Assembly: GCF_037325665.1 (NCBI RefSeq)
Contig: NC_090261.1
Location: 66,758,778 to 66,822,777 of the forward strand
DNA length: 64,000 bases
Direction: 5' to 3'
Origin: Littorina saxatilis
Lineage: Eukaryota; Mollusca; Gastropoda; Littorinimorpha; Littorinidae
The position numbers were made by a program, and so were the translations under genes. Each line of letters begins with the position of its first letter. The stretch's first letter is position 1. Shown in pieces: positions 53,620 through 62,984 of the stretch. The notes under the pieces are model-generated. The model had not been told where the DNA came from. It did no database searches and saw only the letters and a program-made list of their open reading frames with translations.

Positions 53620-56600
53620 CGGAGTGATTGAGTTTGTGTTACTGTTTGTCGATTTCTTACGTGAGCCTTGAAGGCTTCGCCTCTTGTTGATTCTTGGTTT
53701 GGAATGTTAGCAGTCTATCTGGGTTTTTTTTATTTTATTTCAAGCGTGTCTGTGTCCATCATGGTCAGTACTCTACTCTGTCGGGCCTTTTGTGTTTGGG
53801 CTTTCTTTGTCTTGTGTGCATGAACTGTGTTCAGTATTTGGTATTTTGCATTTTTTTAAGTATTTTTAGTATTTGGTTTATATCTTACTGTCCTTTGGGA
53901 ATTTTTTCAAGGCAATCTGGGCTGCTATTGGTATGTTTGGTATGTTTGTTAGCAGAGAATGGGATTTTGTTTCAATGAGATGGTCTCCTTATGGTGGTAA
54001 AGTTAAATAAATCGTAGAGATGGTTTCTCAGGTGACATAGCGCACCCCCGGTAAGTGTGATTTGTTGGGAAGAGATTAAGATTATGTTTCAATGAGCTTG
54101 TCTCCTTATGCTCGTAACATCAAGTAAATCTTTTGGTTTTCCTAGCAACATCCCTGCATGTATCTTGTCTTGTTTCTGCAGGTGGCTACAGGACACGTTT
54201 GATGTGCCGCTGGTGATCCAGCTGACAGATGATGAAAAATACCTGTGGAAAGATCTCACTGATGAGGAAGCACATAGGCTGTCCTATGAAAACGCCAAAG
54301 ACATCATTGCTTGTGGATTTGACGAGGAGAAAACCTTCATCTTCAGTGATTTTGACTACATGGGGTAAACCTTTTTTCCTTTTTGTTTTTGAACACTTTT
54401 CATGTTCTAGAAACTGAACAAATAGCCCTGACATTCGCACTCTATGTAATGACACATGGTAAGGGGAAGAAACCTTCAGATGTAAGTTACAAATCAGTTT
54501 GGGAAAAAACAGATACTTCTGTTGTTCTGAGATTTTTATTTCATTTATGTTGTTTTTGTTTTGCTGCTTCCATTTGTTTGTTTGTTGGAATGGAATCTGG
54601 TTCAGCAGAATTGTTTTCCTGTTAGCATTTCTTTGATAAAGGATAGAGACTTTTGAAGTAGCTGTGAAAAACCAGGGATGTTGACAAGTTGAGTTTTCTT
54701 CACAGCCCTAACCTTCATCCCCTTCTCTTTCCTTGCTTGTTTCTTTGGAAATATTAATTTTGTACATTTGAGTGTCTTCTTGTGTTTGTACATTTGAATG
54801 TCTTGTTGTGTTTGTACATTTGAATGTCTTGTTGTGTTTGTACATATAGTTGTATTTGAGTGTCTTGTTGTGTTTGTACATATAGTTGTATTTGAGTGTC
54901 TTGTTGTGTTTGTACATATAGTTGTATCTGAGTGTCTTGTTGTGTTTGTACATATAGTTGTATTTGAATGTCTTGTTTTGTTTGTACATATAGTTGTATT
55001 TGAGTGTCTTGTTGTGTTTGTACATATAGTTGTATTTGAGTGTGTTGTTGTGTTTGTACATATAGTTGTATTTGAGTGTGTTGTTGTGTTTGTACATATA
55101 GTTGTATTTGAGTGTGTTGTTGTGTTTGTACATATAGTTGTATTTGAGTGTCTTGTTGTGTTTGTACATATAGTTGTATTTGAGTGTCTTGTTGTGTTTG
55201 TACATATAGTTGTATTTGAATGTCTTGTTGTGTTTGTACATATAGTTGTATTTGAATGTCTTCTTGTGTTTGTACACATAGTTGTATTTGAGTGTGTTGT
55301 TGTGTGCAGGGGAGAGTTCTACAAGACAATATGCAGGATCCAGAGAAGGGTCACCAACAACCAGGCCTGGGGAATCTTTGGCTTCAACGGTGAATCCAAC
55401 ATCGGCAAGAATTCTTTCCCTGCCATCCAGGCCGCACCCAGCTTCAGCTCTTCCTTCCCGCACATCTTCAACGGCAGGACCAACGTCCCGTGTCTTATTC
55501 CCTGCGCCATTGACCAGGTTTGTGGTTCCTTGTGGTCCCAGACAGCTTGATGAGACAATGATGGACGCAATAGTCTAACGGTTAAATCATTCGCTTTCCT
55601 TAATCTGTTTGCTGCCAGGACATATTTGTACAAAGCATTACCTGTATTTACCTGTATTGACAATTTACAGTGTGCCCTTGGTGTAAATATGAATACACCA
55701 CAAACACACAAACACATTGTTTCTAGATTTTCTTCTTCTTCTGTTGTTGTTTATTGAACGGTTGCCGGTAAAAGCAAGCTACCCAGGATGTCAGCTGACG
55801 TCCTACTAGCAGCGGAAGTGTTAATTATGGAAAATTTGGGGTTTGAATCCCGGCAGCATCTGCATGATCTCATCAGAATTTATATTTTGAAAAAAAGAAA
55901 GAAAGATAAGTTAATGGAACACTTTATCAAAATAAAACAGAACATTCAATAGAACCTCAATTATTTCAAAGGACGAACAAGATACCCAACTGACAAATTA
56001 TATAATAAAGGGTGATCACTCAGCTTTTGATGTTACTTTTGGAAGATGACAGGAAGCAAAGTCACATCTACTATGTAGATTTTTTATTCTTTCTTGTTAG
56101 CTCGTCTTCAAGTAATGTCCAATTTTTCAGGACCCGTATTTCCGAATGACGCGTGACGTGGCGCCACGTCTCGGCTACCCCAAACCCGCTCTGATCCACT
56201 CCAAGTTCTTCCCCGCCCTGCAGGGACCCAAGACCAAGATGAGCGCCAGTGAACCCAACTCCTCCATCTTCCTCACCGACACCGCCAAGTCCATCAAGAA
56301 CAAGTTACGGTCTCACACAAACACACTTGTACAGTGAACCCAACACCGCCAAGTCCATCAAGAACAAGGTACAGTCTCACACAAACACACTTCTACAGTG
56401 AACCCAACTGTTGGGACTGTGATAATTTTGCTGGTTTGGGACATGAGAGTGTTGTCCAAAGAGTTCCAATAACACAGATAGTAAATTCACCACAAAACGT
56501 TCAACAAGCAAACAAAAAGGAAAAAAAGAAAAGAAAATTGAATGTCAAGAGAGATGATGTGTGATCCCACAGGTGTGTAGGCTTCCTGGCCATATTCCTT

Positions 56601-57284
56601 GTTTGTACGTTATCCACAATTTTTTTCTCTACGCAGGTCAACAAGTACGCATTCTCTGGAGGGCGAGACACGACGGAGGAGCATCGTAAGTACGGCGGCA
56701 ACTGTGACGTGGACGTGTCATTCCAGTACCTGCGATTCTTCCTGGAGGATGACGAAAAGCTGGAAAAGATTCGTCAGGTTTGTACACATTGTTTTTGTCT
56801 TTGTTGGTACAGTATGAATTAAAATTGACAATGGTCATTAGGATTGCATTTTCAATGATCGACTAGTTGAAATTGTAGGTTATTTGCCTGTACTTATTGG
56901 TAACTACTATTATTGACTGTGAATTAATAAGTTTGTGTGAATAACAGTGTCATTGGGAAATTAATCCCAGTTAAGTTTTAGTTTGTTCAATTGAATGGTC
57001 AGTGTTGAGTGTTATTTATTACACACTTCTGTATGGAAGATATATACCACTGTAGGTGTGAAACTAAATGTAATCTTATTTGAAAAAGAAAAGTACTTAA
57101 AAGGATTGGTTTTTTTTTTCAACAGGACTACGCAAGTGGCGAACTTCTCACAGGATTTTTGAAGAAAGAATTGATAGAAATTTTACAGAAAATAACTTCT
57201 GAGCACCAGGAACGGAGGGCGAAGGTCACAGAGGAGGTGGTTAAACGATTCATGACACCACGCAAGCTCAAGTTTGACTTTTGA
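50860..57284 (+). CDS. WARS1: Tryptophan--tRNA ligase, cytoplasmic, copy B (short N-terminus; exon 6 donor damaged)
   Basis: Tandem paralogue of copy A. Exons: 50860-50995 (acceptor before it at 50854, so the 5'UTR is spliced), 52051-52159, 52603-52722, 54182-54364, 55310-55517, 56131-56304, 56637-56777, 57126-57284; 409 aa if canonical. All seven intron positions match copy A. Exon 1 is [10 protein letters not shown]…[13 protein letters not shown]…YDKLI with no WHEP-like region. Catalytic blocks kept: [14 protein letters not shown] (H111-H114), [50 protein letters not shown] (288-292), ending [14 protein letters not shown]. Exon 6 should end at 56304 (AACAAG), but the intron then starts TT instead of GT. 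A 64-bp tandem copy ends at 56368 with a proper GTACAG donor, but reading into it meets a TGA after ten codons. Copy B may therefore make a truncated protein unless splicing is unusual or the base is an error. Confidence 0.9.
50996..52050. other. WARS1-B intron 1, repeat-poor
   Basis: Short (AACAT)n-like run near 51520-51555. Otherwise nothing recognised. Confidence 0.5.
52160..52602. other. WARS1-B intron 2
   Basis: A retroelement-tail-like stretch at about 52365-52440 (AGAAAACTTTAATGTCCATT) and a short AC run. No exon. Confidence 0.45.
53031..53256. repeat. 31-bp minisatellite, ~7 copies
   Basis: Unit GTGCTTTAAAGGCCGTTACA + TTGTGGTTCTT, near-identical copies, in WARS1-B intron 3. No splice site included. 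Confidence 0.95.
53303..53692 (+). repeat. Interspersed repeat (family F), copy 3
   Basis: Same words as 49468-49885 and 49990-50475, shorter in the middle; contains (GT)n at 53570-53612. In WARS1-B intron 3. Confidence 0.75.
53693..54181. other. WARS1-B intron 3, T-rich
   Basis: GTTTCAATGAG(A/C)TTGTCTCCTTATG-like words recur at about 53970 and 54085, a diverged ~110-bp duplication. No exon. Confidence 0.45.
54786..55308 (+). repeat. 36-bp minisatellite running into the WARS1-B exon 5 acceptor
   Basis: Unit TTGTACATATAGTTGTATTT + GAGTGTCTTGTTGTGT, ~14 copies; the first few are 24 bp (lacking ATAGTTGTATTT-type middle). The last copy runs GAGTGTGTTGTTGTGTGCAG straight into exon 5 (55310), so the array supplies the T-rich tract and, by one variant, the acceptor. 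36 is divisible by 3, giving open frames on both strands that are artefacts. Confidence 0.95.
55518..56130. other. WARS1-B intron 5
   Basis: A short tRNA-SINE-like piece around 55790-55860 (GCAGCGGAAGTGTTAATTAT, GGGTTTGAATCCCGGCAG with a B-box-like core), diverged. No exon. Confidence 0.4.
56241..56404 (+). repeat. 64-bp tandem duplication over the WARS1-B exon 6 donor
   Basis: ACCGCCAAGTCCATCAAGAA + CAAG ends at 56304 (copy 1) and again at 56368 (copy 2). Both are followed by (G/T)TAC(A/G)GTCTCACACAAACACACTT. Copy 1 has TTACGG, copy 2 GTACAG. A third start (CTACAGTGAACCCAACTG) begins at about 56393 and diverges. Confidence 0.95.
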
Positions 57285-57439
57285 CCACTGACTTTAATGT
57301 AGCAAACAGACACTTTCTGTGGCACTAGTCGCAACTATTGACCCGTCAGTTTGACCGTGAATATGTATTGCAATAGACAAGTTTCAGAAATAATTCTGTC
57401 AGGGTTTTGGTGGACTGTGAAAATAAGTTGTATTACTTG

Positions 57440-57722
57440 AAGATGAGGCCAGCTGAGCTATTCAGGTCGTTTTCTCCCAGGGGAAAGCTAGCAGCAACAG
57501 AGTTGCACATCCCAAGTGTGTGCGTGTTTAGGTGCAATCAGCCACATGCGCTTCTGGCAGAATGACCGAGGTCTTGCCGCAGTGGTGACATGGGGGTGGG
57601 ACATGGATACCGTCTCTGAGTCTGCTTTTAAAGTTGACCAGTGTCCGTCCAGGCTTGGATTCGAACCCATGATCTGCGGATCAGAAGTCAAGTGCTCTAC
57701 CCACTGAGCTACTTGGCGCTCT
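57440..57722 (-). mobile_element. tRNA-derived SINE (family B)
   Basis: Minus-strand head CCAAGTAGCTCAGTGGGTAG and GATCATGGGTTCGAATCCAA (B box); body shared with 35640-35943 (CATGTCCCACCCC; TTTCCCCTGGGAG). In the WARS1-B 3' region. Confidence 0.85.
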
Positions 57723-58037
57723 CAACACAGTGTCCGCTTGATATGATGCCTTTTTCTTTTGAAAACATTTTGATCAGACATTATTATTCACTGTGACGCC
57801 AACAGTGTGGCTTCACTGGTTATTCCCAATGAGCTAAACATAGCTCAGTTTGCCTTTACTTCAAGGGATACAACTCTTCCACAGACCATACAAATCCAGA
57901 CAGAGTTATTTCTGATCTTTGTTTTTTAAGTGAGAGTGATGAGTGGATGCAGCACGATAATTTGAAACAAAAGATGACCTTGGGATGTTCAGCACAGCTC
58001 TGTGGTCACTGCTGAAGGATCCATCCACAAGAAAGAG
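57723..58037. other. WARS1-B downstream sequence, no feature seen
   Basis: No gene or clear repeat; leads into the 43-bp array. Confidence 0.5.
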
Positions 58038-58557
58038 ACACTGGACGGTGTTACTGTTTGACTGACCACAGGCAGACATCTCACTGGACGGTGTTACTGT
58101 TTGACTGACCACAGGCAGACATCTCACTGGACGGTGTTACTGTTTGACTGACCACAGGCAGACATCTCACTGGACGGTGTTACTGTTAGACTGACCACAG
58201 GCACACATCTCACTGGACGGTGTTACTGTTTGACTGACCACAGGCACACATCTCACTGGACGGTGTTACTGTTAGACTGACCACAGGCAGCCATCTCACT
58301 GGACGGTGTTACTGTTGGACTGACCACAGGCAGCCATCTCACTGGACGGTGTTACTGTTAGACTGACCACAGGCACACATCTCACTGGACGGTGTTACTG
58401 TTAGACTGACCACAGGCAGACATCTCACTGGACGGTGTTACTGTTTGACTGACCACAGGCAGACATCTTACTGGACGGTGTTACTGTTTGACTGACCACA
58501 GGCACACATCTCACTGGACGGTGTTACTGTTAGACTGACCACAGGCAGAGAAAGACA
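58038..58557. repeat. 43-bp minisatellite, ~12 copies
   Basis: Unit CTCACTGGACGGTGTTACTG + TTTGACTGACCACAGGCAGACAT, 43 bp, with variants (TTTGACT/TTAGACT/TTGGACT; CAGACAT/CACACAT/CAGCCAT). It contains GACCACAG|GCAG, an acceptor-like word, but no exon is evident next to it. Confidence 0.95.
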
Positions 58558-60083
58558 TCTCTAGCTTAACATACCTCAACAGTCTCTTTCCTTCTGGCTT
58601 GGGAGGGAAAGGAAACGGCACACTGAAAGATAAAAGACAGTTTGGTGTAACCACGTGCAGCTGTTTTGTTTTGTTTGTAGTTGTTGTTATTTGTTCTGAA
58701 TTGTTACCGACAGCGACAGCTTTGTTTTATTTGCTTAGAACTGTTTTAGGATTTGCGCCATATAAATATTCTCATTATTTTTATTATTATTATTTGATCA
58801 GAAACAAAGAAGTGACATAAGCATAAACCTGAATTTATGAAGCTTTGAAAACTGAAAATTATAATGATATGTAGCAGTTAATGAACCTCTGATGACGGCC
58901 CTCTCTATGTTAAGGCATCCTTGTGGTTGGGGCTAAGTTTTGTATGATTTATTTTTTACTCATTCTTTCTTCTATTTTCTTTATCATCCCCTCAAGTTTT
59001 GAACGTGCAACAAACATTTAAGGACCTATTTTGACAAATTTATGATGATTGGGATGTGCAAGCTCAGCTCTTATATTCACTTGCATGTGTTAAATGTAGA
59101 TGCCTATGCCACACATAACCGATTTTTTCATCTCATGACCAAAATTGTGTGAATTCTCACATTTTAACCAAAGCGATAACTTATATTTTTACCTCTGGGT
59201 CACCTGAAACTGGGTCTATGTCAAATCACCGCTTGAAGATTCTGTCATGAGTTTTCTTTTTTGTATACCTTCATGGTAGTAATATAGAAGTTCAGCTGCA
59301 GTGATGGTTTGGGGAAGGTCGGCAAAAATGGAATGCGAACATTCTATATGGTTCACTGTGAAATTCATTTGTTTGTGTGCTTGCTGATTTGTTATTTGTT
59401 ATGAATGTGTCTGGTGTGCATGTAGACAAGAGTGACTGAGATAATTGCTAGGATATATATGTAGATGCTATAATTTATTGCACCACCTCATTTGAAACCA
59501 CTTTCTGTTTGTTAAGAATGTTAAAGCTTTGTGTTTTGAAAGAGCTGTCTGAACTAGATAAGAGAATACTTTGCTACCAGCCAAAGAGAGTAAAAGGAAG
59601 GGGAACTAAGATGAAATATGTACTGTTCTGTGTGACCACTTGCCTTTTTTTTTTAATGAATAAATAAAAAGCGTAATGAAAAGGCAAAAACATATGAACC
59701 TATTCTATATGGACTTGGAAGAAAAAGAGGCAACAGAATCTTCTTCAAGCTAAAATGGGCTGGTTATTAAGACATTTAGCATCAGCTCTCAAGATCTTTC
59801 GAACAGATCCTTTTCTGAATCCTGTGTGAAGTTGCCAAGGGGTGAGCCCTGCTCAATGAAAAAGTAAAGTTTGTCACAATAAGCTGAGAGTTAATTTTGA
59901 AGTCTGCCATTGTCTAGGAATAACGTTTGATTTCTGACCATTGTTCTTTTTGTGCTTCACTGCCAGACAGCTCTTGAAGCGGCCCATTGAAAGAATTCAT
60001 GAATAATATCAGTCTTACAACCTCAGGTTAGCTGGACATGTGAACAGATTGTCTGATGGTGAATACATGTGATTTTAAATCCT
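58558..60083. other. Intergenic / possible long 3'UTR of WARS1-B
   Basis: No gene found. AATAAA at 59659-59664 (TGAATAAATAAAAAG) could be a poly(A) signal for WARS1-B, 2.4 kb after its stop. Otherwise AT-rich single-copy-looking DNA. Confidence 0.45.
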
Positions 60084-60455
60084 ACCCCCCGTGGGTTAGG
60101 GGGAAGAATTTACCCGATGCTCCCCAGCATGTCGTAAGAGGCGACTAACGGATTCTGTTTCTCCTTTTACCCGTGTTAAGTGTTTCTTGTATAGAGTATA
60201 GTCAATGTTTGTAAAGATTTTAGTCAAGCAGTATGTAAGAAATGTTAAGTCCTTTGTACTGGAAACTTGCATTCTCCCAGTAAGGTAATATATTGTAGTA
60301 CGTTGCAAGCCCCTGGAGCAATTTTTTGATTAGTGCTTTTGTGAACAAGAAACAATTAACCAGTGGCTCTATCCCATCTCCCCCCCTTTCCCCGTCGCGA
60401 TATAACCTTCGTGGTTGAAAACGACGTTAAACACCAAATAAAGAAAGAAAAGAAA
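60084..60455 (+). mobile_element. Interspersed repeat (family E), fuller copy
   Basis: CCCCCCGTGGGTTAGGGGGA to CCAAATAAAGAAAGAAAAGA. It contains the CTCCCCAGCATGTCGTAAGA stretch and an extra GTATAGAGTATAGTCAATG missing from the copy at 37003-37315. Confidence 0.85.
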
Positions 60456-61867
60456 GATTTAAATCCTCAAATATGTCCGGGTTTGTTCAGATTGTGTGTG
60501 CGTGTGCGTGTGTGTGTGAGTGATATACAGTACTGTAGTTGACTAAATCTGCTCCAGTATGCACTTTGATACAGTGCTCCTGTTCTGTTGATCAATTCTG
60601 TAATTCCCAGTCAACTCTCACAGAAACATACAGTATATAACTATTTATAAGTTTATTTTTTTTACGTAAACAGGTAATAAGAACAGAAGTAATTCTGACT
60701 AAGTGATTTCCAAAAGTAAGTCATCAATTACATGAGCTGTGACAAAAATGTAAAAACACTCAAAACTAACACAGAGATACATACACACTTTCAGACAATG
60801 TGTGTTCTAGCATACATCTACATTCATACAAAATAAGTTACACCGAATTCTCTTGTACATGGACGGATACCTTAACAATCTGTATGACTAATTACCCACT
60901 CAGCTCTTCTATTCTAAAGTGTGTATTCTATGACTTTGTCTTCAATATTTAAACTAAGTAAAGAATAGAAACAACATCACGCATGCTAAAGGATATGAAG
61001 CGAAGAAATACAGTTTATAATGCAGTAACATCAACAAAATAAATATCTTAATCCTCAATAGCAATTATCACATTTTATTCCATATCACAGCAATTTTGAA
61101 ATTTCAATTATCTTGGGGTTAAAAACTGCACTTCAATCCTTCTACGGTAGTACATTATCAAATGCTGGAATAAAAATCAAAGAAACAAGTGCTACAGCTT
61201 GCTTAAAAAAAATGAAAGCAACAAATGGACTTCTGTGGCTTGAAATGCGTCACACATATTACATACGAGGTGTGAACAAAACATCTTGGGAATATATGGG
61301 CTAGTTCATCTTCTTGTCTGACAAAATATATGTGCTCAGAACTTTTTAGGTAGCCTAGATTTAGCACACTCTTTTCAGCCAGCTTTTCATCATAAGCAGA
61401 GACAGCTTTGGGAGAACGCCTGCCCTCTGTACTTTCTCGCTCCTCCACAACATTTTACCCCTGCATGTGGGCCTTGAATCGTTCTCTCAGAGTTGAAAGT
61501 TTTCCAGTGTTCCTTCTCTGTTGACAGTTCCACATCTCACAAACATTGTCAGGCTTTGCACAACAGCAGACAACACTGTGACTGTTTTGTTCACGCAGCA
61601 GTGACCAATCTATAATAAAGTCCAAACAAAATTGTCAGCTTTTGCAAAGAGACTCTGCCTTGCAATTTGAACAGCCAGCAGCACACTGTTTAAAAGATAA
61701 GACTTTAACTCTTACATGGCAAGTCATACACGAGTTATCTTGCTTCCCCTAAGTGAGACATTTCTGTTGCGTAACTCATTCAAGCCGGACAAAAACAAGA
61801 ATATGCACCATGATTTGGCAGTGATGGGAATGGCAAATAACGCAGTGACAAAATGTGACACAACCCC
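60456..61867. other. Probable 3'UTR or downstream region of the right-edge gene
   Basis: AT-rich, no ORF of note. If the minus-strand exon at 62074-61868 is terminal, this is its 3' side. TTTATT (AATAAA on the minus strand) occurs at about 61074. No RNA gene seen. Confidence 0.4.
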
Positions 61868-62074
61868 TCATGCATAGAACACTGGCACTTCAGTCAGTTC
61901 CTCTCCCAGACTGTCCTCGTCATCGTCCTTCTCCTTTTCCTCTCCCTGGTCCTCTTCCTTGGCAGACAGGGCCTTGACGTACTCTTCAGCCGCAGAGCCT
62001 TTGATGGTGGATGTGTCGTCATCGCTCTCTGTCTCCGTCTCAGTGGAGCCTGACACTGAGGACGTTTTCTCAGC
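61868..62074 (-). CDS. Last exon of an unidentified acidic protein (5' part beyond right edge)
   Basis: The acceptor TTTTTTCAG lies just before 62074 and the stop TGA is at 61870-61868. It encodes 68 residues in phase 0: AEKTSSVSGSTETETESDDD, then TSTIKGSAAEEYVKALSAKE, an acidic run (EEKEKDDDED), and the end ELTEVPVFYA. Very rich in Glu, Asp, Ser and Thr, probably disordered; high G+C at third positions and the splice site argue for a real exon. I do not recognise the protein. The next upstream exon is probably one of the repeated 40-nt exons at 63034 and beyond, whose donor CAG|GTTAGT is in matching phase and whose sense (VTSETTDHSSTRQ) is similar in composition. Confidence 0.65.
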   Translation of the reverse strand, partial: AEKTSSVSGSTETETESDDDTSTIKGSAAEEYVKALSAKEEDQGEEKEKDDDEDSLGEELTEVPVFYA

Positions 62075-62608
62075 CTGAAAAAAGCAATAATGAAGAATGT
62101 TACTGGTGTCGAATACTGACTGTGTTATGTCTCCATTAAAACTAAACAGATTTTGCACTGAGAGTAGTCAACCCTTTGATACAGCTAATGAACTTTTTGT
62201 GTTGTTTTGTGTGTTGTAAATGTTCAATTTTGATTTGGATAGTGATCTTAAACTTTGAAAGAAATTCACTGAGAAAACAATTCTCTGGTATGTGATTTTG
62301 GTGCTGTTTACATGTACTGCAGGTGTACCGAGTTACGAAGAAAAGCTCTGGTCTGTTAATGTATTTGATTCAGTCTTTCGTCTTCCAATTCTCTATCAAG
62401 AGTAGCGTTGGACCTGAATGTACTGATACCAGGTTTATTACCTAAAACACCACATCCCACCCTGTTCCTGAGAGAGCTAGCAAACAAACAAACTACATGT
62501 ACTGGAACTCACCTTTATGGTTACTCTAATGAGGTCAATGCAGCCAAGTGATTGGCAGGATTAATGGCAACTCCCGATTAAGATTCTGCCCTTGTGACCA
62601 CCTCTCGA

Positions 62609-62880
62609 TACAGTAGAACCCCCATTTTAAGATTCCCCCCCCCCCCCCCCCCCCAATTTAAGACTTCCCTCTTAATTTTTAAGATTTTATATTCATAACC
62701 TCTGTAAATTGACCTAGATTTTAAGACTCCATGACGCACCATGATTTGGCAGTGATGGGAATGTGGGCAAACAATGCAGCGACACAATGTGACACAATAA
62801 AACATTTTAAGACTCCTTCCTTTTTAAGACTTGCTTTTTTCAGATATTTGAAGGTCTTCAAATGGGGTTCCACTGTAGCA
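62609..62880. mobile_element. MITE copy (TACAGTGGAACCCCC family) carrying an inserted segment
   Basis: Left ATACAGTAGAACCCCCATTT, right AAATGGGGTTCCACTGTAGC. It has an expanded poly-C (62636-62654) and an extra ~65-bp piece (about 62736-62800) nearly identical to 61805-61862. Confidence 0.8.
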
Positions 62881-62984
62881 ACCACCTGCCCACAATAACC
62901 GCGCACTCCTAAGGATCACACAACAGTATTTCACCTTTCCATAGCAACCAATTATGGTCAGTCCCTTGGCTGGTCATTACAGAC

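Noticed and set aside
54602-55550. Repeat-rich ORFs over the 36-bp array, one running into WARS1-B exon 5
   Set aside because: The plus-strand ORF is read-through of intron repeat; exon 5 has a proper acceptor and the A paralogue shows the same boundary.
58038-58557. 43-bp array as another splice-site array (contains GACCACAG)
   Set aside because: No exon or paired donor could be found next to it, so it is kept as a plain minisatellite.
61113-61304. 63-aa ORF near the right-edge gene
   Set aside because: AT-rich, no similarity, opposite strand to the terminal exon; chance ORF in a probable 3'UTR.
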